A DNA stretch of 64,000 bases. Origin: Lota lota (lineage: Eukaryota; Chordata; Actinopteri; Gadiformes; Lotidae). The stretch is from positions 8,792,116 to 8,856,115 of the forward strand of contig JACYXH010000772.1 of the NCBI GenBank assembly GCA_026745465.1, read 5' to 3'. The stretch's first letter is position 1, and every line of letters begins with the position of its first letter. Below are positions 10,470-22,132 of the stretch, in pieces. Made by a program: the position numbers and the translations under genes. The notes under the pieces are model-generated. The model was not told the DNA's origin. It saw only the letters and a program-made list of their open reading frames with translations, and ran no database searches.

Positions 10470-12360
10470 CGATAGCTGCTGCTGCCAAGGTTCTCGTTGA
10501 CACTTTCAATTGGTTTTTGGCGTTTAGACAGACACCCTCGATACTACTGTTAAGATTAGATTAGATTCAACTTCATCCTCATGATTGTACAAGCGACGAA
10601 TCACTAGCAGCACCAGGAGCAGTGGACAGCCACAGTGGCTCCAGGTCAACAGCCAGTGCCTTGCTAAAGGGCATAAGCAGGAGTAATAACCTAACACTGG
10701 TTAGAAGATAGTTTTAGGTGTTAGGAGATTAAATAAGGTCATTTGTTTAACGGATCAGTGTCTCTATCACATAACTGGATCAGTTTTTTTTTTTTTTACC
10801 AATATCGATTAGATTTATATTAATCGATGAAAACCTCTGAGGGACACGTAGCTGGGCGGTTACTGGAGTATTTACTAACCAAGATCACCCGGGGACAAAC
10901 CCGGCGATGACAGCACAGAACTCTGGAGTGGGATTGGAGGTGAAATGGCAGAAAACATCTCCGTTGAAGAAGAAGAGAGGAATTAGTGAAGGATGGCCTG
11001 GGCAGAGCCGAGTCTCAACTGACTGAACAGCGTAATGGAAACCAAGGGCCTGTCGGACGGCCAGAGAGAGCAAGGGACAGAATAAACCGAACCACGACAG
11101 CAGACGTGTACAGAAAACAAACAATTGTAAGTGAAAGCGTACGAGATGGGGCCAACGTCTTTCTTAATCACTGAATAATAAGGAGAATTTATATCGTCTG
11201 AGATACAGCCAATGGCTTTATTCATTATTGGGGAAAAAAGATGATGAAGTCTCCTGTGAGAGATCATTTGGGATGGTTTGTCAAGCAGAAATTGCATCTT
11301 CATATCATATTGGTAAACAGAAAGAGGCCTAGGAGATCTTGTATGTAATCTTGTTTTTTTTTAATTATTATTATAATACAGAATCATACAGTCAGACATA
11401 CACTAATCTATGTAGTTAGTCAGATTTTGTCTGCTGCTTATCTGTCAGTTAGAATAGATAGAAGATGAATAATTAACATTATGCAACTGAATAAACAGTA
11501 TAATATTGTACTGTATGTATTTTGTAGTATTTAAATTAGTGTATTCTGTAGTATTTCAGTGAGTTTGTGTGGAAAGTTTCTACACCTGTAACTATTTTCA
11601 AAATGTTATGATGACCAAAGAGTATCATGCAATTTTAACAATTGAACACATTTGTTGACGGTAATTAAAACAATATAAAAGCCTTATTCCAAAGTGTTTA
11701 TACAGTGTGTATAATAAACACTTAATTTTAAAGTCTGATTGTGGCAGTTTTCCAAAACAGTCTTTTTTGAGACCACATTTTTACATCTCATCAACACCAA
11801 AAAAAAGCTGATCAATGACGATCACTATTGAGCATCGACAGCCTAATTATGAATCACTGCAATTACTTTAACTTGATGTATTTGTAATTAACTGTCCTTT
11901 ATTGGGGCGTGTGGCCCATCCAGCTCCCTGCTGTTTGAGAACGGTCCTCACCCATTTTCTTTAAAAACTTTAATTAGAACCCATGCCTCTTTTGGCAAGC
12001 GTGCTAAACGCTGGGTGGAACGAGGGGAAAAGGAGCTCACTTCAGGAAAACATTAAGCCTTTTTCATGTCGTGTTTTCATGTCGACATCCAAACAATGAC
12101 TCCAAACTCACACTTTGAAGTGCTAGTGTTCTGCAGTGTTATTGGTGACTTGCTCACTTCTTCCCCACATCCTCCTGTGATAATTGCCGGAAGGAGGGAG
12201 TATGATAGATACTCGAATGTGAGCAGGAAATGAGCTATTAACACATATTTCAGTGTGATGTCATGTTTCAGTTTGATGTGGGTCGAATGAACCGCGTCGT
12301 CTAAGAGTGACTAAAGTAACACAGCAGCGAGCTAGTGTGGGGCTAAACCATGCTAGGGAT
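10470..12360. other. unannotated intronic sequence
   Basis: No gene recognised. 11880-12010 is balanced in composition and free of repeats, the kind of block that may be conserved non-coding sequence, but that needs an alignment. Confidence 0.35.
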
Positions 12361-12361
12361 T

Positions 12362-12535
12362 AGAGAAGCAGGGGTATCGAATGGTTGACTGCCGGCCCCA
12401 AATATGTCATGGGTTCGATTCCCTCTTCTACCCTATATGACCTACAGCCTGGTAAGCTGAATCCTTAAAGGTGCTCCCTACATCCATATTCACCACAGTT
12501 TGCCCTGGATAAACACCTTCTAAATAATTAATTAA
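12362..12535 (+). mobile_element. degenerate tRNA-derived SINE
   Basis: Contains a good box B (GGGTTCGATTCC, near 12410), a CCTTAAAGGTGCTCC-like body, and a decayed tail CCTGGATAAACACCTTCTAAA. Box A is hard to see, so the 5' limit is approximate. Confidence 0.6.
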
Positions 12536-12539
12536 AAAT

Positions 12540-13370
12540 CATATTGATAAATGTACGGCTCAGAGAAAGAGGGAGAGAGGGAGAGACTGAGGGAGAGAGA
12601 GAGTGATTTTATATCATACATAACAGTGGTCAAGGTCTCGAAGGCATGTCCACAACACTTACAGCTACTAAACAACTGCATAATGGGTGTATAGTTATTG
12701 AATAACTATAACATGTATATAGAAGTTATGACCGCATGACTTCAGTGTAAATGTATTCATCAGGCAGATCTCATTAAACCAGATTAAAGTTATTCTGACT
12801 CTGGACTATATATCCTTGTAAATAAATATATAAATATACACACAGACATGACCTTTATCCAAGTCTAGACCAAAAGAATGAGGGGGAAAATGTTTCTGTG
12901 ATTTATTTCAGACAAGTCGTAAAGGTCAGCTCTGTCACAAACAAAAATCAGCGCCATTTAATTTGGGCCCTATTGGTTTTACATTGGCGATGCTTATTGA
13001 TGACCTGAATATTTCATGTTCCAGGGACAGTGTTTAAAACGTGGATGTAGGAATACGGTTCTTTAGTACTACAGTATATTGTAGTAAGTATAGTTATATA
13101 GTACTGTAGTTGACTGTGTTTGGGTAATACATATATATATTAAAGAAACTCAGTCCTACAGTATTTTACCTACCTAAACTCTGAGCTGAACACAACAACA
13201 CAACCAGCAGTCTTACCAAATCCTTCTCTGTCACAAAATGTCATCAAGATGGATTCAGTGAAATCCTGAGGCTCTGGTTCTTCTTGTTTCTGCATCAAAT
13301 GTTTCCAATCTGGCTCTGGATCTGCCTGCTGCTCTGTCTGTCCACACTGGGATTATGCACACAGGAGTAG
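12540..13370. other. unannotated intronic sequence
   Basis: A short GA tract at 12560-12605, then AT-rich sequence with no gene recognised. Confidence 0.35.
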
Positions 13371-13424
13371 AGGATGGCTAATACCATGTTTGTATCAGGC
13401 ATCTATATGAGATACACTCTCATG

Positions 13425-13563
13425 TATGCACGCACACGGGCACAAACTCACTCACTTGCACACACAAACGCATACACCTATGGACGCAAGCATGCACAGG
13501 CACACACGCACACACTCTCACACACACACACACAGACACCCACACACACACAAACGCACACAA

Positions 13564-13599
<36 letters not shown>

Positions 13600-13745
13600 A
13601 CACTCTCTCTCACACACACAAACTCACAAACACACACACTCTCTCTCACACACACACACACACTCTCTCTCTCACACACATATGCAGGCACACATATGCT
13701 CACCCCCCTCCGACACACACACACACACTCACACACACCATATAA
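13425..13745. repeat. imperfect (CA)n tract with CTCT interruptions
   Basis: About 320 bp of CA-rich sequence with repeated ACACTCTCTCTCACAC blocks, giving artefactual His/Thr and Cys/Val reading frames. Confidence 0.9.
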
Positions 13746-13861
13746 ACACACAATGCATTTAATGGACCGAACAATGCGTGAGCAACTCCCTGCCAACACT
13801 GCTGTGATGCTAAACGTTGTGCAGTGTGATAGAGTTGTTGCAACACAGACCTTTTATTAGA

Positions 13862-13950
13862 AAGCTGCCAGAGAGAGGCAGGGAGGAGAGAAAGAGGCAG
13901 AGAGAGAGATAGAGAGGGAGGTAGCAAGAGAGATGGAGGGAGAGTAGGCT
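13862..13950. repeat. purine-rich tract
   Basis: GAGAGGCAGGGAGG-type sequence, opposite in strand bias to the pyrimidine blocks that follow at 14270. Confidence 0.6.
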
Positions 13951-14265
13951 GCTGTCCACCAGCTTTAGCCTCCATCACAAGAGGGACGTTTGGTGGCTGT
14001 TAACAAAACACCACCTGAGAACCTGAGAGAAGACACGCGGACAGAGGGCCAGAAAAACGAGCAGCGGCCTGCCCTGTGAGTTGGAGGCACACGGGGGTGG
14101 GAAGGTGGCGGTGTAGGGGTGGAGGAGTGGGCTGGTGGTGGAGGTGAGGGGAATATCCACCTAGCTTGGCAATAAATATTTCTGCTGCTGAAACTCTTAA
14201 CTGTGTTTTTTTCTGCCGTGTTGGAGAGAAAGAGAAATGGGCTGGCGATACTTTCTATAGCTGCC

Positions 14266-14430
14266 GCAGGAAACTCTCTCTCCCCCGCTCTCTCTCTTTG
14301 TTCTCTCTTTCTACCCTTTTTCTCTCTATACACACCCTCTCTCATTTTCTCTCACTTGCTCTCACCCCATCTCTCATTAACTCCTTGACCACCCTCCCCC
14401 CTTCCCCCTCCTTCCCTCCCCATCTCTGCA
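14266..14430. repeat. pyrimidine tract (CTCTCCC)
   Basis: About 160 bp, nearly all C and T on the plus strand. Confidence 0.75.
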
Positions 14431-14622
14431 GTGAGAGCATACAGCAGGGGGTGTAAAGCATGTTGTGATTGGTGCTGAGTTACAGGATGTTTCATTCATT
14501 CAATATAATTAAATGCATCTTCTTCTCTGAGTCCGATGCGTCCACAGCGGCTGGCTGGCTAACTTGGCCCCCGTCCTGTCCAGAATAGGAGATATGAGAT
14601 CAATAACGTGACAGATGTGTTT

Positions 14623-14985
14623 GCCTCGTCGCTCTCCCATCTCTCTCCCAGCTCTCATCTTCCTCTCGTCATCTCACTCCCCTCCTCCCTACCCCTCTCC
14701 CCCTCACTCTCTCATTCTTCCCTCTCTCCTCCTCTCCCCCTCTCTGTCTTTCCTTCTTCCTCCCTCCCCCCTCTGCCTCCCTCCCTCCCTCACTCAACTT
14801 CCCAATCTTGCTCCCTCTACCAACTCTACAATTCTCTCCCCCGCCACCCCCCTCTCTCTCCACCCCCATCTTCCCCCCTTCTCCTCCTCTTCCCATCTAT
14901 CTCTCCCTCTCCTCCTCTCCCCCTCTCTCCCCTGTCCTCTCCTCCTCTCCCCATCTCTCCGTCTTCTCCACTCTCTCCCCCTCAG
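14623..14985. repeat. long homopyrimidine-rich tract
   Basis: More than 350 bp of CTCTCCTCC/CCCCTCTC sequence with few purines. The minus-strand transcript would carry a GGAGAGG-rich purine block. It produces several overlapping spurious Ser/Pro/Leu and Arg/Glu/Gly frames. Confidence 0.85.
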
Positions 14986-15369
14986 GCCCAATAACAGCGT
15001 TGATGAAGAAAAATTGAAAAGGACACATCCTTGAGCCCATGATCTATGCAATATATTTCCTCTATTACCATGGCTATGGATTTCCTTTAGCACGACGAGG
15101 GGTGTGAGTGAATGAGGACCATCAGGGGTGAAAGGATGAATGAGGGAGGGGGGCTTTTAAACTGGTAGCGGTGGAGCATTACTTTAGAAGTTGGAGGACA
15201 GCTGGAGAGGTAAACAACCAGGAGATGGATGTGACCTCCGCCTCCGTCTCCACCACCAGCTCTGGGAAGGATCATTTATCTAGGGATGAAGCCCCAAGCC
15301 CTGATCGTAGATGTTCACTCAAAACACTCAAAACACTCTTGCTCATCTCTACCAATTCCTTCTGTCTCA

Positions 15370-15388
15370 CCCCCCCCCCCCCCCCCCC
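15370..15388. repeat. poly-C tract, 19 bp
   Basis: Uninterrupted C run on the plus strand. Confidence 0.9.
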
Positions 15389-15389
15389 A

Positions 15390-16440
15390 CGAAAAAGCAG
15401 AGTCCTTCAATATTTTAGTCCTACTTCATGAGGTCCGAATATTCCTCAGGCATTCTTATAGATGATATGAACATTAATATTATAAAAGTGATTACCTTTG
15501 TGATAAACATTTGTTTGGCTATGATTTGTGGTCAGCCAGACATGAAGCGACTTCAGGAAGTGATGTCATAACTCAGCTTTTAAATTTAGATTTTAAATAC
15601 AGCACATTTTATGCATCTCCTTAACAAATTCCATTTTTACACAGCAAAGTAGATTGTATATTTACCTAAGACAAAGAAAGCAGACCTCATCACTCACTTA
15701 ATCACTCAAAATATGCTCAAGCAACAATTAAAGCTTGAGTACCAATACAGATCTCAGATCTGCATCTGTGTTCTGAGCCCACTAGTGCTCTCAGATCATC
15801 AGGGTCCTGCTCACTTCCCAGGGTTAGAACCAAGCATGGTGATGCAGCTTTAGTCTTTATCTACCACCACATATCTGGAGAAAACTTCCAGCACATTTGA
15901 GGTCTGCCTAAACACTTTATACCTTTAAATCAGGGCTCAGAATATATCGGTTTCTGTTTTGCTGCAGCTTTTTAATAAAATCCCCCTCTGCACTGGCACA
16001 TTTATTCATCTCCTTTCTTATGTTGCTATTGTATTGCTTTATTTTCTCTTTAACTGATTGTCGTTTAGCCTACTGTCTTTCAGTGATTGTAATTTAAATG
16101 TATTTTCAACTGTTCGTCCTGTACGTGTAAGGCACTCTGAACTGCCTTTATGTTTGAAGGGGGCTCTATAAAACACGTAGCTCTGCCTTTCCTCACATCA
16201 TACATCCCACCCCACTAATATCCCATTTCACTTGTAAATACCAACATTACAAAAACACACACAAGTTACCCTCTGTCTCAAGGCATGACTTCGATACAAT
16301 AAGTTAATGTGATGCTGTGACCCTCGCGGTCACCACGGCAACGGGACGGCAGCACGAGGGATGTGCCAGATGAATGGCACTGATATGCTTTTATGCATGA
16401 CACATTATGTTGTCACCATATGTTACAGGAGGACGCGGAG
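15390..16440. other. unannotated intronic sequence
   Basis: AT-rich, no gene recognised. GGGCTCTATAAAACACGTAG near 16160 resembles the diverged end of an interspersed repeat. Confidence 0.3.
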
Positions 16441-16456
16441 AGACAGGAAAGGTCAC

Positions 16457-16474
16457 AGAGAGAGAGCGAGAGAG

Positions 16475-16556
<82 letters not shown>
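16457..16556. repeat. (GA)n microsatellite
   Basis: About 100 bp of AG repeat with a few interruptions (GCGAGAG, GTTAGAG). Confidence 0.9.
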
Positions 16557-16558
<2 letters not shown>

Positions 16559-16764
16559 GCAAGAGAGAGAGAAACACTGGAGGGCAGACAAGGCTGCATA
16601 GTAAAACTCTCGCTAGTTACGCCTCATAACTGAAGCAATTGGATGAGATGGAATCCGATGTGAAATGATGATAAAATCTGCCTAAAATATTGCGGTGGTT
16701 CGGTTGGAAATGTAATTGGTAGAAGGAAAGTTATGTCTGCGTGTATTATGTGTGTTGTACGTGG

Positions 16765-16767
16765 TGT

Positions 16768-16798
<31 letters not shown>

Positions 16799-16926
16799 CA
16801 TGCATGTGTGTGTGTATGTGTGTGTTATGTATGTGTTTCTATGTGTGTGTGTGGGTGCATGTATATGTGTGTCAGTATGTGTAATTTTTCTGTGTGCGTA
16901 TGTGTGTGTGTGCGTGTGTTTGTGTG
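16765..16926. repeat. (TG)n microsatellite, imperfect
   Basis: GT-rich tract with a pure core of about 30 bp and GTATGTG interruptions. Confidence 0.85.
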
Positions 16927-16995
16927 ATGAATGTTTAAAATTGGACTAGACTTTTCCAACGGCTGAATGTGCAGCCAGCATTAATTGAAAACTAA

Positions 16996-17026
16996 TTTTC
17001 TAATTAGTCATTTGCTAATTAGAAAA
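16996..17026. promoter_or_regulatory. palindromic ATTA homeodomain-type site
   Basis: TTTTCTAATTAG (16996-17007) and its exact reverse complement CTAATTAGAAAA (17015-17026) flank a 7-bp spacer. Each arm holds a TAATTA homeodomain core. Additional TAATT motifs lie just upstream (16981-16996). It may be an enhancer element; this is inference from sequence only. Confidence 0.35.
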
Positions 17027-17029
17027 CAT

Positions 17030-18540
17030 TGCTTTGAAAAAAACGCTCCTCCGCTCAATCACGTACATTAATCACATGGTTTAGAGTGTAGTTGAAAAAA
17101 ATATGGTAATTGAAGCATCAATATCTGAGACGAACGTGATCAGGTGGGACGTCTGGGTATAAGACTTGAGGATGGAGTTAGCTTAATTTAAAAAATATAT
17201 TATTAATTACGCTATATGTATGCTAATACAAGCTTCATCTAGTATTATCCACAAAACAGACAATAAAATGAATGTAAACATCACAGTAGGCAGTGTGAGG
17301 AGACTGAACGAGGAACATGCATTTAAAAATAAAACATGGCAGATGGTTGAGTTAAGTTTATGAGCTGCTCAACCAAGTTGAGATCACAGCACATAATTCA
17401 TGTAAAAACCTGCTGGAAATTACAAAAATACGCAACATAAAGAATAGTACTTTATGTTGTACTAAATAAATAAAGAAATCAGCATTAAAGGTATTATATG
17501 TCATTTCGCTAGGGGTCTCTCAATCGAAACAATAACAAAAGGATGTAGTTTGATGACACCGTGAAGTAGCATGGGTACATGGGAGTTGGTGTCTTCACCA
17601 TCATTGCCAGTGAAAATATTTTTATTTGATTACATTTTATTTGCATGCCGTTTAGTCACGTTATGTCATTTCATTCTAATGAAATAGCCACAAGTAGCAT
17701 AACGTTAACTTGCTATCTTACCATTAGCCAAAATGGAACAACAATCATTCCTCCCGCACATGATCATGTTATGATTTAGTGTGCAAGGAGAGGACAACAT
17801 TTTTTTATTAAAAAAAAGAATACCTGCCCAAGTAAAGTCTATGTGTGGGAAACACTGCACTAGCTTGGTGGCTGGCATGAACCACTTGTCAAAGGTAACA
17901 CATCGTAGTACTCTAGATCGATATTGCAGTATCATACCAATACATTAGGACGGGATTCCTGTTTTTAAAGGGGAAAGGACGCCATTGACATGCAACCTCA
18001 CCAAATGTAGCGGAGCGTTACCTTGAATAAAACTACGGATTTCTCTGGTTTTGAACATTGTTAGAAAAAATTACGTAAGTACAACTCAACAACATATATA
18101 ACACAAATCTAGTAATTCTTTGATATTTGAATGCGAAAAATTACAAATTATACCTTTAAACAAATATAAGCATACAAACATAAGGTGAATTTAAGGGCTC
18201 TTAATTTGTGTATTGGCACAAAACTAAATCGTATCAATGCAAATACGAATATAAACCATGTGTGCATGATCTGCAGGAATGATTATTGTGTATATGTATG
18301 AATGAATACAATAAAGGGTGTGCCGGTCTGTGCCAAAGCAGAGAGGTCTTATGTGAAGCTCTAGTAGTTGCTCAAATAAAAACAAAAACACAAAACAATG
18401 CATAATATTTAAAGTAATAAAGAATAAAAAAAAGTATACCAACAGCGATGGGGGAAACAAGCCCAGCAGTGGGGTGATGGTGGGGAGAAGGCCGATTTCT
18501 TCATACATCACAGATACACAACAGGAGGGAACATGGCGGC
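17030..18540. other. unannotated intronic sequence
   Basis: No gene recognised. The sequence is AT-rich with no clear repeats up to the microexon. Confidence 0.35.
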
Positions 18541-18550
18541 GATGACTCAC

Positions 18551-18577
18551 CTTTGACCTTGCTTTTGTTCCCGTTGA
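18551..18577 (-). CDS. cadm2: candidate cadm2 27-nt alternative microexon
   Basis: A 27-nt segment on the minus strand lies between a consensus acceptor and a consensus donor. Upstream there is a GACTAAC branch-point match (18614-18620), a roughly 25-nt pyrimidine tract (18586-18610) and ATGCTTCAG; downstream the donor is GTGAGT (18545-18550). The segment is nine codons long and phase 1 at both ends, so it can be included or skipped without breaking frame. It reads (x)TC then N-G-N-K-S-K-V-K then G, joining in frame to GGQGQF of the Ig exon at 3370-3519. Vertebrate CADM2 has isoforms with a short insert at exactly this point; I recall the human insert ending in KVK but cannot check it. The insert would add a lysine-rich stretch directly after the signal peptide. 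The TGC at 18583-18585 (positions -8 to -6 of the exon) is the type of motif bound by the neural microexon factor SRRM4. Confidence 0.72.
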
Positions 18578-18884
18578 CTGAAGCATGGGGGAGGGAGGAG
18601 GGGGAGACAGTAGGTTAGTCAGGTTATAGAGGAGGAGGAGAGACAAGTGTTGGTAAGCGGGTAGTTATAATGACCATAACCAGAACGATGACACGCTGTT
18701 GTTAATAGTTTTCATGATGATGTATGAGGTCCTGTCACATTGAATACCAAACGCGCCATACATTTAATCCTTTAGCAGAAGCAATTTACACGTGAGGCTG
18801 AGAGCAATCAAGAATACAATCAAAACTGGAGTTAGAAAAAAGTTAGTGCTACACAAAACAACTGGGGAGAGTGCAGAGTAGCCT

Positions 18885-18965
18885 CATCAGAAGTACCACC
18901 TAGGAAAGACGCCTTGTAGCGACGCAGGTTCAATTCCGACCTGCGGTCATGCTCTACCAATAGAG
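18885..18965 (+). mobile_element. SINE fragment with box B
   Basis: TAGCGACGCAGGTTCAATTCCGACCTG-type sequence (18918-18945) matches the tRNA-derived 5' part of a common fish SINE. Only this part is recognisable. Confidence 0.45.
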
Positions 18966-18973
18966 CGAGACAG

Positions 18974-19155
18974 GCCCACATCCTCCCCCCCACCCCCTCT
19001 CTCTCTTTCTCTCTCCGTCCCCCTCTCTCTCTCTCTCTTTCTATCTCCTCCTCTCTCTCGCCATCTCGCTCTCCCTCTCCCATGCCTCTCTCTCGCCCAC
19101 TCCTCTCTCCTTCTCTCTCTCTCTCTCTCCCTCTCTTTCTCTCCCTCTCTCTCAA
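18974..19155. repeat. pyrimidine tract (CTCTCTC)
   Basis: About 180 bp of CT-rich sequence on the plus strand. Confidence 0.85.
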
Positions 19156-19313
19156 CCCTACATACTCCCACCCCCATCACAGAGAATAACAATCATTGTA
19201 ATTCCTTGTTTTATTTTCTACCGATATCATCAGACAGGGAGAGATATTTGTGCTGGTGTGCAGCTCTGGGAACACCTGCTTCATTAACCCAACGGAGCAG
19301 AGACCCCACCCCT

Positions 19314-19410
19314 ACACGCACACACACACACACACACAAGCATGCACACACAAACAAGCACGCACACACACACAGGTATGCACTCACACACGTGTGTGTG
19401 TGTGTGTGTG
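19314..19410. repeat. (CA)n followed by (GT)n
   Basis: CA repeats pass through CACACACGTGTGTG into GT repeats, giving a self-complementary junction near 19390. Confidence 0.85.
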
Positions 19411-19526
19411 TTGGCTCATTGTTATCAGAGAACACATCAGTGACGGAGGAGATAATCTTTAACACACTTACTTTCCCTCAGAAGCCGAGTCACATCTACC
19501 GTGCACTGCAGTTTTATCTACAACTA

Positions 19527-19630
<104 letters not shown>

Positions 19631-19769
19631 ATACATATGCACATTGTACATATACATACATGCATGCACCTACTGACACAAAAACACAACTGACGCACAC
19701 AGGAATAAAACACATACGCAGCGCCGTGACACACAAACCCAAATGAAACCAACAAATCACACACGGATA

Positions 19770-20435
19770 ACAAAAAAACGATATTTATATGCTAACATTA
19801 TATATACTCAATAAAGAAAGAGAGAGAGAAAGAGAGAATTAAAGTGATTAAATCTCCTTTTTATTGGTTATTTCCGTGAAAACGGGACCCATAGCCTAAT
19901 TACAGCAATATTTAAAAGTGGTGTCAGATTGACTGGCTGTAATCCCGAAATGTGCGTCAGCAGCAGTTTAGGACAAGCACTGAGTGTCAGCAAAACACAA
20001 GTATTAGTTCCTCACAAAGCACAAAGTTGAACAATATAACCAGACCAGAAACATTGCCTCTGATCACACCTCCACCATGAAATTACAAACACCAAACACT
20101 ACCAAAACAAAGAGGACGTATATGATGATATGATTTGCTATATAATATTCTTTATATACAAATGTTTCAAATCAAAATGTTCAAATCACCAATATGAATT
20201 AAGAAAAAAATGAAAGAAAAAGGAAAGAAAGAAAGAGAAAGAAAGAAAGAAGGAACATATATAGAATGAGAAGGACAGAAGGAAAGGGTGGTGTGCAGCC
20301 AGACACTTAGTGATGTGACACTTTTGGGCTTTATGGGCGTGAACTTGTAAAGTGTCTGTTTCACAGCTTCTCTGTCCATCTCCTAGTCAATCTATCAATC
20401 TGTCAGACAGGTTTGTCTGTTTGTCTCCTAGCCCA

Positions 20436-20473
<38 letters not shown>

Positions 20474-20600
20474 CATCACACCTGGTATTTTTCCCTTCAT
20501 GTTGCCCTCCTAGGTACTGCTAAGGTACAGGAGTAGTAACCATCTTAGTTATGATGGGTATTTCCCAACTTATATCACCATGACTGGAAACCAGACACCT
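19770..20600. other. intronic sequence with small simple repeats
   Basis: Contains a GAAA-rich patch at 20208-20255 and a (CTGT)n run at 20430-20472. No gene recognised. Confidence 0.5.
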
Positions 20601-20979
20601 ACTGGAAGTGTGGTCTCACCTTCTCATCTCAGGACCGAAGAGACGCCACTCCAAGCCAACATGTCCGCCATGACTCAGCTAACAGTAAAACATGACTTCT
20701 CCCGGTTGAAGAGAGACGGCTGAGATTGGATTTGGAGGGAAATGGAGCTGCCGGATACTTTCCACAGTAATATGCGTTGCCACGCCGAGTGGTTCTGGGC
20801 GGATACAGTTCACAGACGGAGAACCTTCCGGAACAATTTGGTGATGTGTGAGAAAAGTGGAAGGGTGTATTCATTTCCCAACCAGTAGTTGAACAACTTC
20901 CTAGAAGACTAAGACAATGTAGGGCAGGAGTAAAGGAATTTATTACAGCTATAACCTCTGGAGGATTTTACACGATGAC

Positions 20980-21590
20980 AAGTCACGAGCTAACTCCCAA
21001 GGTAACGAACATAACTTCACACTCAGTTCATTATATTGGAAATATTTGCCATTCTTTATGGTTTATGGCTTCAGACTGCAACTTTTTACTTTGAAATAAA
21101 CATGCACCAAACGTCCTGATGTGATGCATTTTCAGGTCCTAGCCCAACAAAAGGTTGTTTTTCTTAACAATGTGAAAGCCCACAATTGTAATGTCTCCCT
21201 CTCCTTGCCCTGGAAGTGCGTCACTGGTACAACATGGAGAAGTAAGCTTGTGTCGCTGGCGGCGGGTCCCGACCTCCTCGCTCACTCTGCCCTTCAACCC
21301 AGCGTGACGCCCCCAACCGTTAAAACAGCCCATTCTTCAGACCAAAGCGCAGGAACAAATGTCTTCCAATTGTTCAAATCATGCTACAATCGCCGCCCGC
21401 GGAGAAGAGCATTTGAGTCTGGAGTCGAGTCCAGAGTCCAGAGTCCAGTCTGCTACATTATCCAGTGTGTGATTTCCCCTGCTTTAATCCCACACTCCTG
21501 TCAAAGTCAGTTCAGTCAAAGTCCTCTCAGTAGGCACAAAAGCCCATACAAATATATATATAAAAAAAAGCATTAAGAAGAATTCTACAA
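20980..21590. other. unannotated intronic sequence
   Basis: A 151-codon plus-strand frame (21121-21576) is present but resembles no protein I know and includes a tandem GAGTCCA stretch. I treat it as chance. Confidence 0.35.
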
Positions 21591-21594
21591 TTGC

Positions 21595-21850
21595 TTTTAG
21601 ACGATTTCCTTGTTGCGATGCACTAACTCCTACGATGCACTTGCCGACCACTAATATAAAAATAACCTACTAACCTTTTGTTCTGATTCTGCCTCTAGGT
21701 GTGCTTCCTTTAGCTACTCTGTACTCTGTTGTTTTATAGGAACTAGCTTGTGCAGCACTTGCATTGTACTTGCTCCAATTCTGATTCCAGCTTTGATTGT
21801 TCTGTGTCATCTGCTAGTGGCTTTGGATAAAAGCTTCTGCCTAATGACTA
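21595..21850 (+). mobile_element. degenerate teleost SINE-like repeat
   Basis: Ends in AGTGGCTTTGGATAAAAGCT TCTGCCTAATGAC, the standard fish SINE/L2 tail. The preceding 200 bp (GCACTTGCATTGTACTTG and similar) may be its body. The start is approximate. Confidence 0.5.
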
Positions 21851-22029
21851 TGTGTGTGCGAGGACGTGTATTTGTCAACAGCATGCAGGTGTTTTGTTTG
21901 TGGGGACGTGTGTTTGTGTCTGTGTGTACTTTTGTTTGTGCCTCACACAACACAGTAATCACCGTTTTATGGTTTATTCTACTGAGACATTGGAGCAGGA
22001 CATGTTAAGCACAGCTGACCTGTTTTCTC

Positions 22030-22048
22030 TCTCTCTCTCTCTCTCTCA
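22030..22048. repeat. (CT)n microsatellite
   Basis: Short CT repeat; the sequence downstream contains the poly-C run at 22104. Confidence 0.7.
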
Positions 22049-22101
22049 TGGATGCTGCTCAGATCAGACCTGCAGAGAACTTTGCTCAGATAGCAGCTCA
22101 G

Positions 22102-22103
<2 letters not shown>

Positions 22104-22132
<29 letters not shown>
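22104..22132. repeat. poly-C tract, 29 bp
   Basis: Uninterrupted C run, followed by GCCACACACAC. Confidence 0.95.

Larger units (their letters stand above)
3520..18550 (-). other. cadm2: cadm2 intron between microexon and Ig1 exon
   Basis: If the microexon call is right, this 15,031-bp interval is one intron, with donor GTGAGT at its high-coordinate end and CAG at 3520-3522. It contains minisatellites, SINEs, CA/GT and GA/CT tracts and a palindromic ATTA-type element, listed separately. I see no further exon with cadm2 similarity inside it. Confidence 0.7.

Noticed and set aside
16140..16170. TATA-box promoter at CTCTATAAAACACG
   Set aside because: Resembles the end of a common interspersed repeat and has no downstream gene.
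17705..17935. Minus-strand frame starting MILQ as a cadm2 first exon
   Set aside because: It lies downstream of the microexon, has no signal-peptide hydrophobic core and no donor in the right phase.
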